Shown here: positions 15,940 through 24,873 of the stretch, in pieces
Layout of the letters: the number at the start of each line of letters is the position of its first letter
Position numbering within the stretch: the first letter of the stretch is position 1
Source of the DNA: JBBQDZ01 sp038237515
GTDB lineage: Bacteria > Actinomycetota > Thermoleophilia > Gaiellales > Gaiellaceae
Direction of reading: 5' to 3'
Length of the DNA: 64,000 nucleotides
Assembly (NCBI GenBank): GCA_038237515.1
Contig: JBBRYP010000008.1
Location: 18,850-82,849 of the forward strand
The notes under the pieces: model-generated
What the model was told of the DNA's origin: nothing
Seen by the model: the letters and a program-made list of their open reading frames with translations, nothing else
Databases searched by the model: none
Translations under genes and position numbers: made by a program

Positions 15940-16908
15940 TCATCGCTCCTCGCGCACGTACGGCAGCCCGAGCGCCGCGGGGGCGCCGAGCCGCCGCTTC
16001 GCCACCCCCGAAGAGACGAGGACGAGGACGAGGACGGTCATGACGTATGGAAGCGACTGGAAGAGCTCCGGCGCGATCGTCACGCCACGCGCCTGGAGGG
16101 TGAAGGGCAGCGCGGCGAACGCACCGAAGAGATAGGCGCCGACGAGGACGAGATCCGGGCGCCAGAAGGCGAAGATGACGAGCGCGATCGCGATCCAGCC
16201 GGCGCCTCCGGCGATCATCTCGTCGCCCGGGACCCACTGCGGCGTGATCGCGAGGCTGAAGCAGGCGCCGCCCACCCCTGCGAAGGCGCCGCCGGCGAGG
16301 ACGTGCGCGTAGCGGTACGCGATCACGTCGATGCCCATGGCGTCCGCCGCCGCAGGCGACTCGCCGACGGCGCGGACGTTCAGCCCCGGCCGGGTGCGCG
16401 AGAGGTAGAGCCCGACGGCGAGCACGCAGAACCAGGAGGCGTAGACGAGCAGGTTCTGGCCGAAGAGGATCGGGCCCACGATCGGCCAGTGCTGCGCGGC
16501 GCTCGGGAAGACGGCGCCGAACTGGTGGCGCGCGGGGTTCGAGGCGAGGTTCAGGTCGTTGCCGAGGTAGGACGACAGCCCGGCGGCCCCGGCGAAGATC
16601 GTGAGCGCGAGGCCGGAGACGATCTGGCTCGCCCGCAGCGTGATCACGAGGAAGCCGTGGATCAGCGCCATTGCAGCTCCCGCGAGCGCCGCCACGCCAA
16701 CAGCCGTGAGGAGTGCTCCCCCCGAGCCGACGTGGAAGCGCTGGACGGTCCAGAAGCCCATCGCCGCACCCACGAGCATCATCCCCTGGACGCCCAGGTT
16801 GAGCACCCCTGCACGCTCGGCGAGCAGCTCGCCGAGACCCGCGTAGAGGAGCGGCGTCCCGTACAGCACAGCCGAGGCGGCGATCACCACTGCGATGCTG
16901 TTGTTCAC
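15940..16908 (-). CDS. BMP-type nucleoside ABC transporter permease 2
   Basis: 322-aa inner-membrane permease of the BMP/NupQ (YufQ) type, with about eight hydrophobic segments and the family sequence LAERAGVLNLGVQGMMLVGA near the N-terminus and MGIDVIAYRYAHVLAGGAFA later. The GTG start at 16908 overlaps the stop of the upstream permease (GTGA); a longer open frame upstream of it is not coding. It forms a heterodimeric channel with the next permease for uptake of nucleosides or purine bases (inferred from family and neighbours). Confidence 0.92.
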   Translation of the reverse strand: MNNSIAVVIAASAVLYGTPLLYAGLGELLAERAGVLNLGVQGMMLVGAAMGFWTVQRFHVGSGGALLTAVGVAALAGAAMALIHGFLVITLRASQIVSGLALTIFAGAAGLSSYLGNDLNLASNPARHQFGAVFPSAAQHWPIVGPILFGQNLLVYASWFCVLAVGLYLSRTRPGLNVRAVGESPAAADAMGIDVIAYRYAHVLAGGAFAGVGGACFSLAITPQWVPGDEMIAGGAGWIAIALVIFAFWRPDLVLVGAYLFGAFAALPFTLQARGVTIAPELFQSLPYVMTVLVLVLVSSGVAKRRLGAPAALGLPYVREER

Positions 16909-18032
16909 GGCACCGGCTCGGGGAGGTGAGCGGCGCCAGGCTCGCGCTTGAGTCGGAAGCGGTAGCGGATCAGGATCTCTCCGCCGAGGACGCTGAAGAG
17001 GAAGATTCCCTGCATGACACCGACGAGACCGGAAGGAAAGTCGGCTCCCTGCAGCGCGAAGCCGGCGTTCTTCAGCCCGCCGAGGAGGAAAGCGACGAGA
17101 ACGACCGCAAAGGGGTTGTAGCGGGCGAGCGCGGCGACGACGATGCCCGTGTAGCCGTAGAACTGCTGCTGGAGGCCGCGGGGGTCGAGCAGGTGGTCGA
17201 AGTTGCCCGCCTGCGCAGCGCCGCCGAGCCCGGCGATCGCGCCCGAGAGCGCCATCACGGCAAGGATCTTGCGGCGTGTGCGCATCCCGGCGTAGCGCGC
17301 GGCTCGAGGCGAGTCGGCGATCACGTTCAGCTCGAACCCGAAGCGCGTGTGCCGGTACAGCGTCCAGAGCACGATCGCCGCGCCGGCGGCGACCATGAAG
17401 CCGAGCGGCAACAGCACCCCGCCCGCGGCGTGGGTGATCGTCGCGACCGGCCACAGCGCGGCATCCGGAAGCGCCTTTCCCTGCGGGAAGACGGCGGCGC
17501 TCGGCGAGGTCGTGTCGCGCCAGTAGGAGTGGGTGTCGAAGATCAAGAAGTTGATGACGAGCCCAGCGACGTAGTTCAGCATCAACGACGTGATGATCTC
17601 GTTCGTCCGCCCGAACGCTCGCAGGATCCCCGGGATCGACGCCCATAGCGCGCCGAGGGCGGCGCCGCCGACGCACATGCCAGCGATCTGGACCGCGCCC
17701 GGCGCGCCGTGGAGGAGCAGTGCGGCCGCCACTGCGCCGACGACGCCGAAGTAGAGCTGGCCCTCTGCACCGATGTTGAAGAGGTTCATCCGGAACGCCG
17801 CCGCCGCCGCCAGGCCGGTGAAGACGAGCGGCGTGGCGGAGGCGAACGTCGAGGTGAGCGCCCCGGTGTCGCCGAACGCCGACCGGAAGAGCTTGCCGTA
17901 GGTGTGGCCGGGATCGTGACCGGTTGCGAGCAGGACGAGGGCGATCAACCCGAACGCGAAGCCGACCGACACGAGGGGGACGACGACCGACAGGAGTCTC
18001 GGTTGCCGGAGCCTGCGCTCGATCCGGATCAC
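16905..18032 (-). CDS. BMP-type nucleoside ABC transporter permease 1
   Basis: 375-aa permease of the NupP (YufP) type. Hydrophobic segments alternate throughout; the family stretch FRMNLFNIGAEGQLYFGVVGA is near residue 80 and GGAAQAGNFDHLLDPRG near residue 270. Its start overlaps the ATPase gene stop and its end overlaps the second permease, so the subunits are translationally coupled. Confidence 0.92.
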   Translation of the reverse strand: MIRIERRLRQPRLLSVVVPLVSVGFAFGLIALVLLATGHDPGHTYGKLFRSAFGDTGALTSTFASATPLVFTGLAAAAAFRMNLFNIGAEGQLYFGVVGAVAAALLLHGAPGAVQIAGMCVGGAALGALWASIPGILRAFGRTNEIITSLMLNYVAGLVINFLIFDTHSYWRDTTSPSAAVFPQGKALPDAALWPVATITHAAGGVLLPLGFMVAAGAAIVLWTLYRHTRFGFELNVIADSPRAARYAGMRTRRKILAVMALSGAIAGLGGAAQAGNFDHLLDPRGLQQQFYGYTGIVVAALARYNPFAVVLVAFLLGGLKNAGFALQGADFPSGLVGVMQGIFLFSVLGGEILIRYRFRLKREPGAAHLPEPVP

Positions 18033-19615
18033 GTGCCCGCCCCGCCGGCCATCAGCAGTCCGATCTCCCCGACGTCGGCGCCCGGACAGTGCCGCTCGCC
18101 GACGATCCGGCCCTCGTAGAGGACGGCGATCCGGTCGGCGAGCGCGAGGATCTCGTCCAGGTCCTCGCTGATCAGGAGGATCGCAACGCCGGTCGCGGCG
18201 GCCTCACGTAGATAGGTGTGAATCGTCTCGATCGCGCCCACGTCGAGGCCGCGCGTGGGGGAGGCGGCCACGAGCACCCGCGGCTTTCCCGAGAACTCGC
18301 GGGCGAGCACCACCTTCTGCAGGTTGCCGCCCGAGAGCTGGCGCGCGGGGGTTGTCGGGCCCGGCGCGCTGACGCCGTAACGCCGGATCGCCTCGACGGC
18401 GAGCCGGCGGATCCCGCCGTGACGAAGGAAGGGCCCGCGCGATGCCTCCCCGGAGCGATAGGACTTGAGCACGACGTTCGAGGCGATGCTCAGGCTCGGC
18501 GCGAGCCCCGTTCCCAGGCGATCCTCGGGAACGTGGGCAACCCCGGCCGCGATCGCCGCCCGAGGATCGCCGGTGGCGAGCGCAACGCCTGCGACCTTGA
18601 CGGCGCCGCCGCTCGGTGGGCGCATCCCGGTGATCGTCTCCGCAAGCTCGCGCTGCCCGTTCCCGGCCACGCCCGCGACCGCGACGATCTCGCCGGCCCG
18701 CACCGTCAGCGAGACCTCGTGGAGGGCCGGCGCGCCGCGATCCCCCTGCGCGCAGAGTGCTTCGAGCTCCAGCGCCGGCCTGCCGGGACGCTTGGCGGTC
18801 GCGATCCGGGCGGGAGCGGGGATCTCCCGCCCGACCATCAGCGCCGCGAGCGACTGGGCCGTCGCCTCGGCGGCCGTCGCCGTCGCGACCGAGCGGCCCG
18901 CGCGGAGCACCGTGACGCGATCGGCGACGGCTTTCACCTCGTTCAGCTTGTGTGAGATGAAGACGATGGTGCGACCCTCGGCCGCCATCGTCCGCAGTGT
19001 CCGGAACAACGCCTCGGACTCCTGCGGGGTGAGGACTGCGGTGGGCTCGTCGAGGATCAGGATCCTCGCCTCGCGGTAGAGCGTCTTCAGGATCTCGACG
19101 CGCTGCTGCTCGCCGACGGAGAGCTGCCAGATCCGAGCCCGCGGGTCGACGCGCAGCCCGTACTGCTCGCCAAGCTCGGCGACGCGGCGCTCGATCGCCC
19201 GCGGTCGCAGCCGGAGCGTGCGTCCCTCGCCCCGGTGGTCGCCGAGGACCACGTTCTCGGCGACGGTGAAAGGGGTGACGAGCCGAAAGTGCTGATGGAC
19301 CATCCCGATCCGCGCGTCGAGCGCGTCGCGAGGCGAGCGGAAGTGCACCGGCTTCCCGTGGAGCTCGATCTCTCCCTCGTCGGGGCGGTAGAGGCCGGTC
19401 AGGATGTTCGAGAGCGTGCTCTTGCCGGCGCCGTTCTCTCCGAGGAGCGCGTGCACCTCCCCGCTCGCCGCCTCGAAGTCGACCCGGTCGTTCGCCAGCA
19501 CGCCGGGGAAGCGCTTCGTGATCGCGCGCATCGCGACGGCAGGGAACGGAGAGGCGCCGGCATCGCCGGCGCCTCTCGCGTGAGCTTCGTCCAGGAGAGG
19601 GCTCGCCTCCCCCAC
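18029..19615 (-). CDS. Nucleoside ABC transporter ATP-binding protein, two ATPase domains
   Basis: 528-aa fused double ATPase (NupO/YufO, RbsA-like). First domain: Walker A GENGAGKSTL, signature LSVGEQQRVEI and Walker B ILILDEPTAVL. Second domain: a degenerate Walker A region GVAGNGQRELAETITG, then LSGGNLQKVVLAREFSG and VAASPTRGLD. The degenerate second Walker A is usual for this family. The first 28 residues before MRAITKRFPG are not conserved-looking, so an internal start is possible. Confidence 0.93.
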   Translation of the reverse strand: MGEASPLLDEAHARGAGDAGASPFPAVAMRAITKRFPGVLANDRVDFEAASGEVHALLGENGAGKSTLSNILTGLYRPDEGEIELHGKPVHFRSPRDALDARIGMVHQHFRLVTPFTVAENVVLGDHRGEGRTLRLRPRAIERRVAELGEQYGLRVDPRARIWQLSVGEQQRVEILKTLYREARILILDEPTAVLTPQESEALFRTLRTMAAEGRTIVFISHKLNEVKAVADRVTVLRAGRSVATATAAEATAQSLAALMVGREIPAPARIATAKRPGRPALELEALCAQGDRGAPALHEVSLTVRAGEIVAVAGVAGNGQRELAETITGMRPPSGGAVKVAGVALATGDPRAAIAAGVAHVPEDRLGTGLAPSLSIASNVVLKSYRSGEASRGPFLRHGGIRRLAVEAIRRYGVSAPGPTTPARQLSGGNLQKVVLAREFSGKPRVLVAASPTRGLDVGAIETIHTYLREAAATGVAILLISEDLDEILALADRIAVLYEGRIVGERHCPGADVGEIGLLMAGGAGT

Positions 19616-19619
19616 CTCG

Positions 19620-20726
19620 CTAGCCCTTGGGGCTTCCGACCACGCCCTTGACCAGCCAGTTCATTGCGTACAGGTCTTTCACGGTCATGCTCTTGCCCGC
19701 TGGGACCCGCAGCTTGCCGGTCTGGTCGTACAGCGGCCCCCGGAACTCGTAGAACTTGCGGGAGACGAGCGCCGCCTTCTTCGCGGCGATCGCGGCCTTC
19801 GTCTTCGCCGAGACGCGAGGGCCGTACGGCGCGATGTCGACGAGGTGATCCTTGAGGTTGCCGTAGTAGAAGGTCGACTTCCAGCTACCGCTCATGGCCG
19901 CCTTGACGCGGCTCGCGTAGTACGGGCCCCAGTTGTAGACCGCCGCCGTCAGCCACGACTTCGGAGCGAACTTCTTGGCGTCCGAGTCGTACCCGACCCA
20001 CGCGATTCCCGCGGACTCCGCATACTGACCGGCAGCCGGGCTGTCGACGTTCTGGCCGAGGACGTCCGCCCCGGCGGAATGAAGGCTCTGGGCGGCCTTC
20101 TTCTCCTTGTCCGGCGAGAACCAGGAGTTCGTCCAGACCAGGTTCACCTTGACGCCCGGGTGGGTCGCCTGCGCTCCGAGCGCGAACGCGTTGGCGTGGC
20201 GGATCACCTCGGGGATGGCGAAGGGCACGACGTAGCCGATCTGCCCCTTCTTCGTCGCCGCTCCCGCCGCCATGCCGGAGAGGTAGATCGCGTCCTCGCC
20301 CGCGCCGAAGTACTCGGCGAGGTTCTTCGACTGGGCGGTGCCGGTGGCCTGCTCGAAGTACACGTTCGGATACTTCTTCGCCTCCGAGGCCATGCAGGTC
20401 TGGAAGCCGAAGGACGTCGCGAAGATGATCTTGTTGCCGTCGCGGACGAGGCTGTCGATCACCTGGCAGGTCTGCGGCCCTTCGGGCACGTTCTCCTTGA
20501 ACGTCGTCGTCACCTTCGAGCCGAGCGTCTTCTGGACGTAGAGCCGTCCCGCGTCGTGCGCCTGCGACCAGCCGCCGTCGTTGTGCGGCCCCACGTAGAT
20601 CCAGGCCGCCTTGAGCGCGCTGCTCCCGCCGCCCGGCTTCGCGGTGACCGCTGTTGCCGTCGCCAGCGCGGCGACGGCGGCTGCCAGGACCACGGCGCCC
20701 GCGAGCGCCCGTCTGCGTTTCCTCAT
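19620..20726 (-). CDS. BMP-family substrate-binding protein of the nucleoside transporter
   Basis: 368-aa extracytoplasmic binding protein. The N-terminal signal peptide is MRKRRRALAGAVVLAAAVAA followed by an Ala-rich region; no lipobox cysteine is present. The mature part has the BMP (PnrA-like) sequence AAWIYVGPHNDGGWSQAHDAG and later YVVPFAIPEVIRHANAFALGA. It is first gene of the transporter set, with the promoter expected in the 88-bp gap (20727-20814) shared with the divergent amidohydrolase gene. Purine nucleosides or bases as substrate are inferred from context. Confidence 0.92.
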   Translation of the reverse strand: MRKRRRALAGAVVLAAAVAALATATAVTAKPGGGSSALKAAWIYVGPHNDGGWSQAHDAGRLYVQKTLGSKVTTTFKENVPEGPQTCQVIDSLVRDGNKIIFATSFGFQTCMASEAKKYPNVYFEQATGTAQSKNLAEYFGAGEDAIYLSGMAAGAATKKGQIGYVVPFAIPEVIRHANAFALGAQATHPGVKVNLVWTNSWFSPDKEKKAAQSLHSAGADVLGQNVDSPAAGQYAESAGIAWVGYDSDAKKFAPKSWLTAAVYNWGPYYASRVKAAMSGSWKSTFYYGNLKDHLVDIAPYGPRVSAKTKAAIAAKKAALVSRKFYEFRGPLYDQTGKLRVPAGKSMTVKDLYAMNWLVKGVVGSPKG

Positions 20727-20814
20727 CTTCCCCTCCCGGTGGACACCCTCGAAGCGTCGACTATAGGAGATGGGCGGGATGCCGCCTAGTCCGGAAGCCG
20801 GTTAGGGTCGCGCC

Positions 20815-22137
20815 TTGCGCACGCTGCTTGCGAACGCCTGGATCGCAACCATGGACCAGGCCGGCGCCGAGCAGCCGGACGCCTGGGTGCTGATCGAAGA
20901 CGGCTCGATCGCGGCGCTCGGGGGCGGAGCGGAGCCGGCCGCCGACGAGCGGGTCGATCTCGGCGGCTCCCTCGTCACCCCGGGCCTCGTCAACACCCAC
21001 CACCACCTCTACCAGACGCTGACGCGGGCGCGGGCGCAGCAGGCCGACCTCTTCACCTGGCTGCGCGAGCTCTACCCGCTCTGGGCACGGCTGGACGAGG
21101 AGGCCGAGTACGCCGCCGCCCGCTGCGGCCTGGCCGAGCTCGCTCTCGCAGGGTGCAGCACCGTCTTCGACCACCATTACGTGTTCCCGCGCGGAGTGTC
21201 CGGCCTCGTCGAGGCGGAGGTGCGCGCGGCGCGAGAGATTGGCGTCCGCATCGTTGCTTCCCGGGGGTCGATGGACTTGGGCGAGTCCGACGGAGGACTG
21301 CCGCCGGACTCCCTCGTGGAGGACCTCGACGAGATCCTGGCGGAGACGGAGCGGCTGGCCGCGCTCGCGGACGGAGTGCGCGTTCAGGTGGCCGTCGCGC
21401 CGTGCTCCCCGTTCTCGGTGACGCGGGAGCTGATGGTCGCCTCGGCCGAGCTGGCGCGCACGCTCGGCCTCGTCCTGCACACGCACCTCGCGGAGACACG
21501 CGAGGAGGAGGCGTACTGCCGGGAGCTCTACGGCTGCTCGCCCGTCGACTATCTCGCCGAGCTGGGGTGGCTCGACGGCGATGTCTGGTGCGCGCACTGC
21601 GTCCACCTCTCGGCCGCGGAGGTCGAGCGGCTCGCGGCCACCGGAACCGGCGTCGCGCACTGCCCGACCTCGAACATGCGCCTCGGCGCGGGGATCGCGC
21701 CTGTGCGGGAGCTGACCGTGGCGGGCGTCCGCGTCGGGCTCGGCGTGGACGGTTCCGCCTCGAACGAGCGCAGCGACCTGCTCTTCGAGGTGAAGCAGGC
21801 GCTGCTGGTTGCGCGGGCCCGCGGCGGGCCGGAGGCCATGACTGCGCGGGAAGCCCTGCGCCTCGGCACCCGCGGCGGAGCGGCCGTGCTCGGACGCGCC
21901 GACATCGGCTCGATCGAGGTGGGCAAGCAGGCCGACCTCGCCGTCTGGCGAACCGACGCGCTCGAGTTCGGCGGGGCGGTGGATCCCGTTGCCGCGCTTG
22001 TCTTCTCGGCGCCCCATCGGGTGTCACGCCTGTACGTCGGAGGCGAGGAGGTCGTCCACGACGGGCGGCTCGTCCGCGCGGACGAGGAGGAGATCGCGCG
22101 GGAGCACCGCCGGGTGGCAAAGCGATTCGCAGGTTAG
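20815..22137 (+). CDS. Amidohydrolase, 8-oxoguanine deaminase-like (AtzB/TrzA group)
   Basis: 440-aa amidohydrolase. Metal ligands are in VNTHHHLYQT and HTHLAETREE, with GVDGSASNERSDL at the catalytic aspartate. The segments QTLTRARAQQADLFTWLREL and LYPLWARLD closely follow the 8-oxoguanine deaminase / hydroxyatrazine ethylaminohydrolase group; a guanine-type substrate fits the purine context. TTG start at 20815. It stands divergent from the transporter operon and may supply the guanine branch, as no other guanine deaminase gene is in the window. Confidence 0.88.
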   Translation: MRTLLANAWIATMDQAGAEQPDAWVLIEDGSIAALGGGAEPAADERVDLGGSLVTPGLVNTHHHLYQTLTRARAQQADLFTWLRELYPLWARLDEEAEYAAARCGLAELALAGCSTVFDHHYVFPRGVSGLVEAEVRAAREIGVRIVASRGSMDLGESDGGLPPDSLVEDLDEILAETERLAALADGVRVQVAVAPCSPFSVTRELMVASAELARTLGLVLHTHLAETREEEAYCRELYGCSPVDYLAELGWLDGDVWCAHCVHLSAAEVERLAATGTGVAHCPTSNMRLGAGIAPVRELTVAGVRVGLGVDGSASNERSDLLFEVKQALLVARARGGPEAMTAREALRLGTRGGAAVLGRADIGSIEVGKQADLAVWRTDALEFGGAVDPVAALVFSAPHRVSRLYVGGEEVVHDGRLVRADEEEIAREHRRVAKRFAG

Positions 22138-22138
22138 A

Positions 22139-22726
22139 TCAGGCGGCGAGAAGCGCCAGCCCCTCGAGAGAGGCCGCCGGCGCGCCTTCGTCGATGAACG
22201 CCCGGTAGCGCTGCTGCGCGCGGCGCCGCTCCTCCGAGAACTGCCCGAGGAGCCAGTCGAGCTTCAGGAGCGACGGCGCGGGCGCGAGCCCCGCGGTGGC
22301 GTGGTAGCTCGTCCAGCGAGAGTCGGCGGGCGCAGTCGCGACGCCCGCTCGAACGGGGTTGAGGACGATATATCGCGCGCCTTCGAGCAGATGGCGTTCA
22401 CTCTCGATCGGTGTCGAGGAGTAACGGCGCTCGAAGAGGTGGCCGCGGCGCCCGTGCCGGCGGTTGAACGAGATCGCGTAGCCGCCGTTCAGCAGCTGCA
22501 TTCCGCGCGCGAGGTTCGGCTCAGGCGTCGTGAGCAGCAAGTGGTAGTGGTTCGTCATGAGGCAGTACGCGTGGAGGATCCAACGGGACCGCGCGACGAC
22601 GCGACTGAGTCGCAGGAGGAAGCTTTCGTCGTCCCGATCGTCGAGGAACAGGCACGCCCCGTCGACGGCGCGGGACGTAACGTGGTAGATCGCGCCAGGA
22701 AACTGGATTCGAGGCGGCGAGCTCAT
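22139..22726 (-). mobile_element. REP-associated tyrosine transposase (RAYT, Y1/HUH family), copy 1
   Basis: 195-aa single-gene transposase of the IS200-like Y1 superfamily. The HUH motif is in CLMTNHYHLLLTTPEPN, and the N-terminus PPRIQFPGAIYHVTSRAVDG is typical of RAYTs. The ATG at 22726 is chosen because upstream in-frame sequence does not look coded. It lies between the oxoguanine-deaminase-like gene (stop 22137, 1 bp away) and uraH, so it has landed inside the purine cluster. Palindromic CCTCTGAGG repeats are found 60-150 bp upstream of its start, the usual place of REPs. The protein looks intact. Confidence 0.88.
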
Positions 22727-22790
22727 GGCTCCCACCGTAGCCGCAGCCCGGAGACGATTCTGGCACAGCCTCGTCACATCTTTGCTACTG

Positions 22791-22846
22791 CCTCTGAGGT
22801 TCCTCTGAGGTCCTTCTGAGATGCCTGCGGGGCGCCTCTGAGGCGC
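22791..22846. repeat. REP-like palindrome cluster upstream of RAYT copy 1
   Basis: CCTCTGAGG occurs at 22791-22799, 22802-22810 and inside the perfect palindrome GCGCCTCTGAGGCGC at 22832-22846, with a degenerate copy CCTTCTGAG at 22812-22820 and CAGAGGC near 22872. The cluster lies between the transposase and uraH and would also sit in the uraH leader. Confidence 0.65.
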
Positions 22847-22955
22847 GTCCGGGGCACCTTCGGGGAACCCCAGAGGCAGAACGTGCGAGAGGATAAGCCG
22901 CACCGAAAGGCCCTGCCTCGCTGCCCTCTCCGCGGCGGGCTTACCATCCGGACCC

Positions 22956-23249
22956 ATGATCTCGATCTCGACGCACGTACTCGACACCCAGCGAGGGCTC
23001 CCCGCGCGCGGGGTGCGCGTTGAGCTCCGACGTGCAGACGGCGAGCTCCTCGCCGGCGGCGAGACCGACGCGGACGGCCGGATCGCACGCGTCGCCGCAG
23101 ACCTTCCGCCCGGGGCGTACCGACTCGCCTTCCACCCGCCGTCGCCCTTCTTCCGCCGCGTCGAGCTGGAGCTCGCCCTGGAGGAAGGCCACTACCACGT
23201 GCCGCTCCTCGTCGCCCCCTTCTCGTGCGCGACCTACCGCGGCAGCTGA
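22956..23249 (+). CDS. uraH: 5-hydroxyisourate hydrolase
   Basis: 97-aa transthyretin-like protein that hydrolyses 5-hydroxyisourate, the product of urate oxidation, to OHCU. It has ISISTHVLDTQRGLPARGV at the N-terminus and the C-terminal signature YRGS, with the active-site His and Arg positions of the family. ATG start at 22956; its end overlaps uraD by 25 bases. Confidence 0.95.
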   Translation: MISISTHVLDTQRGLPARGVRVELRRADGELLAGGETDADGRIARVAADLPPGAYRLAFHPPSPFFRRVELELALEEGHYHVPLLVAPFSCATYRGS

Positions 23250-23668
23250 CGCTCGCCGGGCTCGCCGAGCTGTTCGAGGGCCGGACGCGCTTCGTCGAGC
23301 GGCTCGCGCGGCACGAGTATCCGCTCGCAGCCGCCCGCCGCGTTGCCGGCGACCTCACCGACGAGGAGAAGCGGGAGGTGCTCGACGCCCACCCGGCGAT
23401 CGGCGCCGGCACCCTTTCGGCCCGCTCCGCGGCGGAGCAGGACTCCGCGTCGGCCGACGATCCCGCCGTTCTCGCGGAGCTCGCCCGGCTGAACCGCACG
23501 TATGAGGAGCGCTTCGGCTTCCGCTTCGTCGTCTTCGTCAACCGGCGCCCGAAGGCTGAGATCCTCTCGATCCTGCGCAAGCGTCTGGAGAACGGCCGCG
23601 AAGCGGAGCTGGCGACGGCGCTCGACGAGCTCGTCATGATCGCGGAGGATCGCTGGCGACGAGGATGA
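23225..23668 (+). CDS. uraD: OHCU decarboxylase
   Basis: 147-aa 2-oxo-4-hydroxy-4-carboxy-5-ureidoimidazoline decarboxylase giving S-allantoin. The signature LDAHPAIGAG (about residues 57-66) and the ARLNRTYEERFGFRFVVFVN segment are present. It overlaps uraH upstream and puuD downstream (ATGA), so uraH-uraD-puuD is a coupled operon. Confidence 0.95.
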   Translation: MRDLPRQLTLAGLAELFEGRTRFVERLARHEYPLAAARRVAGDLTDEEKREVLDAHPAIGAGTLSARSAAEQDSASADDPAVLAELARLNRTYEERFGFRFVVFVNRRPKAEILSILRKRLENGREAELATALDELVMIAEDRWRRG

Positions 23669-24864
23669 TCGGCTTCGACGCCTACACCACCGACTGGCTG
23701 AACCTCGTGGCCCGCGGCCTTCACGTGGTGGCGGCGATCGCGTGGATCGGCGCGTCCTTCTACTTCATCGCCCTCGACAACCACCTGCGCCCGCCGAAGG
23801 AAACCGACGCCGACGAGGGGGTCGGCGGCGAGGCCTGGGAGATCCACGGTGGCGGCTTCTACAACGTCCGGAAGTACCGGATCGCACCGGGCAAGCTCCC
23901 CGAGCACCTCCTCTGGTTCAAGTGGGAGGCCTACACGACGTGGCTTTCCGGCTTCGGCCTGCTCGTCGTCCTCTACTACCTGAATGCCGACGCCTACCTG
24001 ATCGACCGCAGCGTCGCCGACCTCGGCCAGGGAGCTGCAATCGCGATCAGCATCGGCCTGCTGGCGGCCGCCTGGCTCGTGTACGACGGGCTCTGCCGGC
24101 TGCTGCCGAACGGCGACCTCCTGCTCGGCGCCCTCGTCCTCGTCCTCGTCACCGTCACCGCCTACGGCGTGAGCCACCTCTTCAGCGCACGGGCCGTCTA
24201 CATCCAGGTCGGCGCGATGCTCGGCACGATGATGGTCGGGAACGTCTTCCGGAACATCATCCCCGCGCACTGGGAGCTCGTGCGCGCCAAGGAGGCGGGC
24301 CGCGAACCCGATCCGGCGCCCGGCCGAGAGGCGAAGCGGCGGTCGATCCACAACAACTACCTGACGCTGCCGGTGCTGCTGACCATGATCAGCAACCACT
24401 TCCCGTTCACCTACGGGCACGCGCACGCCTGGCTCGTGCTCGTCGGGCTGATGGTCGTGGGCGCGTGGATCAGACACTTCTTCAACCTCCGCCACACCGG
24501 CAGGACAATCTGGGCGATCCCGGTGACCGCCGCCCTGGCGATCGCGGGCATCGCTGTTGCGATCCGGCCCGGCTCGAGCGGCTCGAGAGTGAGCGTCACG
24601 CCCATCCCGTTCGCGCAAGCCGGCCGGATCGTGGAGCAACGCTGCGTCCCCTGCCACTCGGAGCATCCGACGAACCGCACGTTCTCCACTGCACCGCTCG
24701 GGGTGAAGCTCGACACCGCGGAGGAGATCCGCGCTCGCGCAGAGGACATCCGGCGCCAGGCCGTCGACTCGACGGCGATGCCGCTCGGCAACATCACCGG
24801 GATGACCCGCAGCGAGCGCGACCTCCTCGGCGCCTGGATCCGGCAGGGAGCCCACATCAAGTAG
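23665..24864 (+). CDS. puuD: Membrane-bound urate oxidase PuuD with cytochrome c domain
   Basis: 399-aa urate hydroxylase that oxidises urate to 5-hydroxyisourate and passes electrons to the respiratory chain rather than to O2 directly. The N-terminal 300 residues form about eight membrane helices beginning VARGLHVVAAIAWIGASFYF with conserved histidines; the C-terminal domain carries one haem c motif, CVPCH. This replaces soluble uricase, which is absent here. It is the last of the coupled uraH-uraD-puuD genes. Confidence 0.95.
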   Translation: MIGFDAYTTDWLNLVARGLHVVAAIAWIGASFYFIALDNHLRPPKETDADEGVGGEAWEIHGGGFYNVRKYRIAPGKLPEHLLWFKWEAYTTWLSGFGLLVVLYYLNADAYLIDRSVADLGQGAAIAISIGLLAAAWLVYDGLCRLLPNGDLLLGALVLVLVTVTAYGVSHLFSARAVYIQVGAMLGTMMVGNVFRNIIPAHWELVRAKEAGREPDPAPGREAKRRSIHNNYLTLPVLLTMISNHFPFTYGHAHAWLVLVGLMVVGAWIRHFFNLRHTGRTIWAIPVTAALAIAGIAVAIRPGSSGSRVSVTPIPFAQAGRIVEQRCVPCHSEHPTNRTFSTAPLGVKLDTAEEIRARAEDIRRQAVDSTAMPLGNITGMTRSERDLLGAWIRQGAHIK

Positions 24865-24873
24865 CGTCCTCGC

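Noticed and set aside
16909..17676. Upstream extension of the second nucleoside permease frame
   Set aside because: It reads through the first permease gene in a different frame and is Arg/Pro-rich. The GTG at 16908 overlapping the previous stop is the standard operon junction.
22791..22880. Possible CRISPR array (short repeats near a mobile gene)
   Set aside because: Repeats are 9 bp palindromes with irregular 2-22 bp spacing, and no cas gene is in the window.
22727..22987. Longer version of RAYT copy 1 starting at 22987
   Set aside because: The extension runs antisense through uraH and the palindrome cluster and has no transposase similarity.
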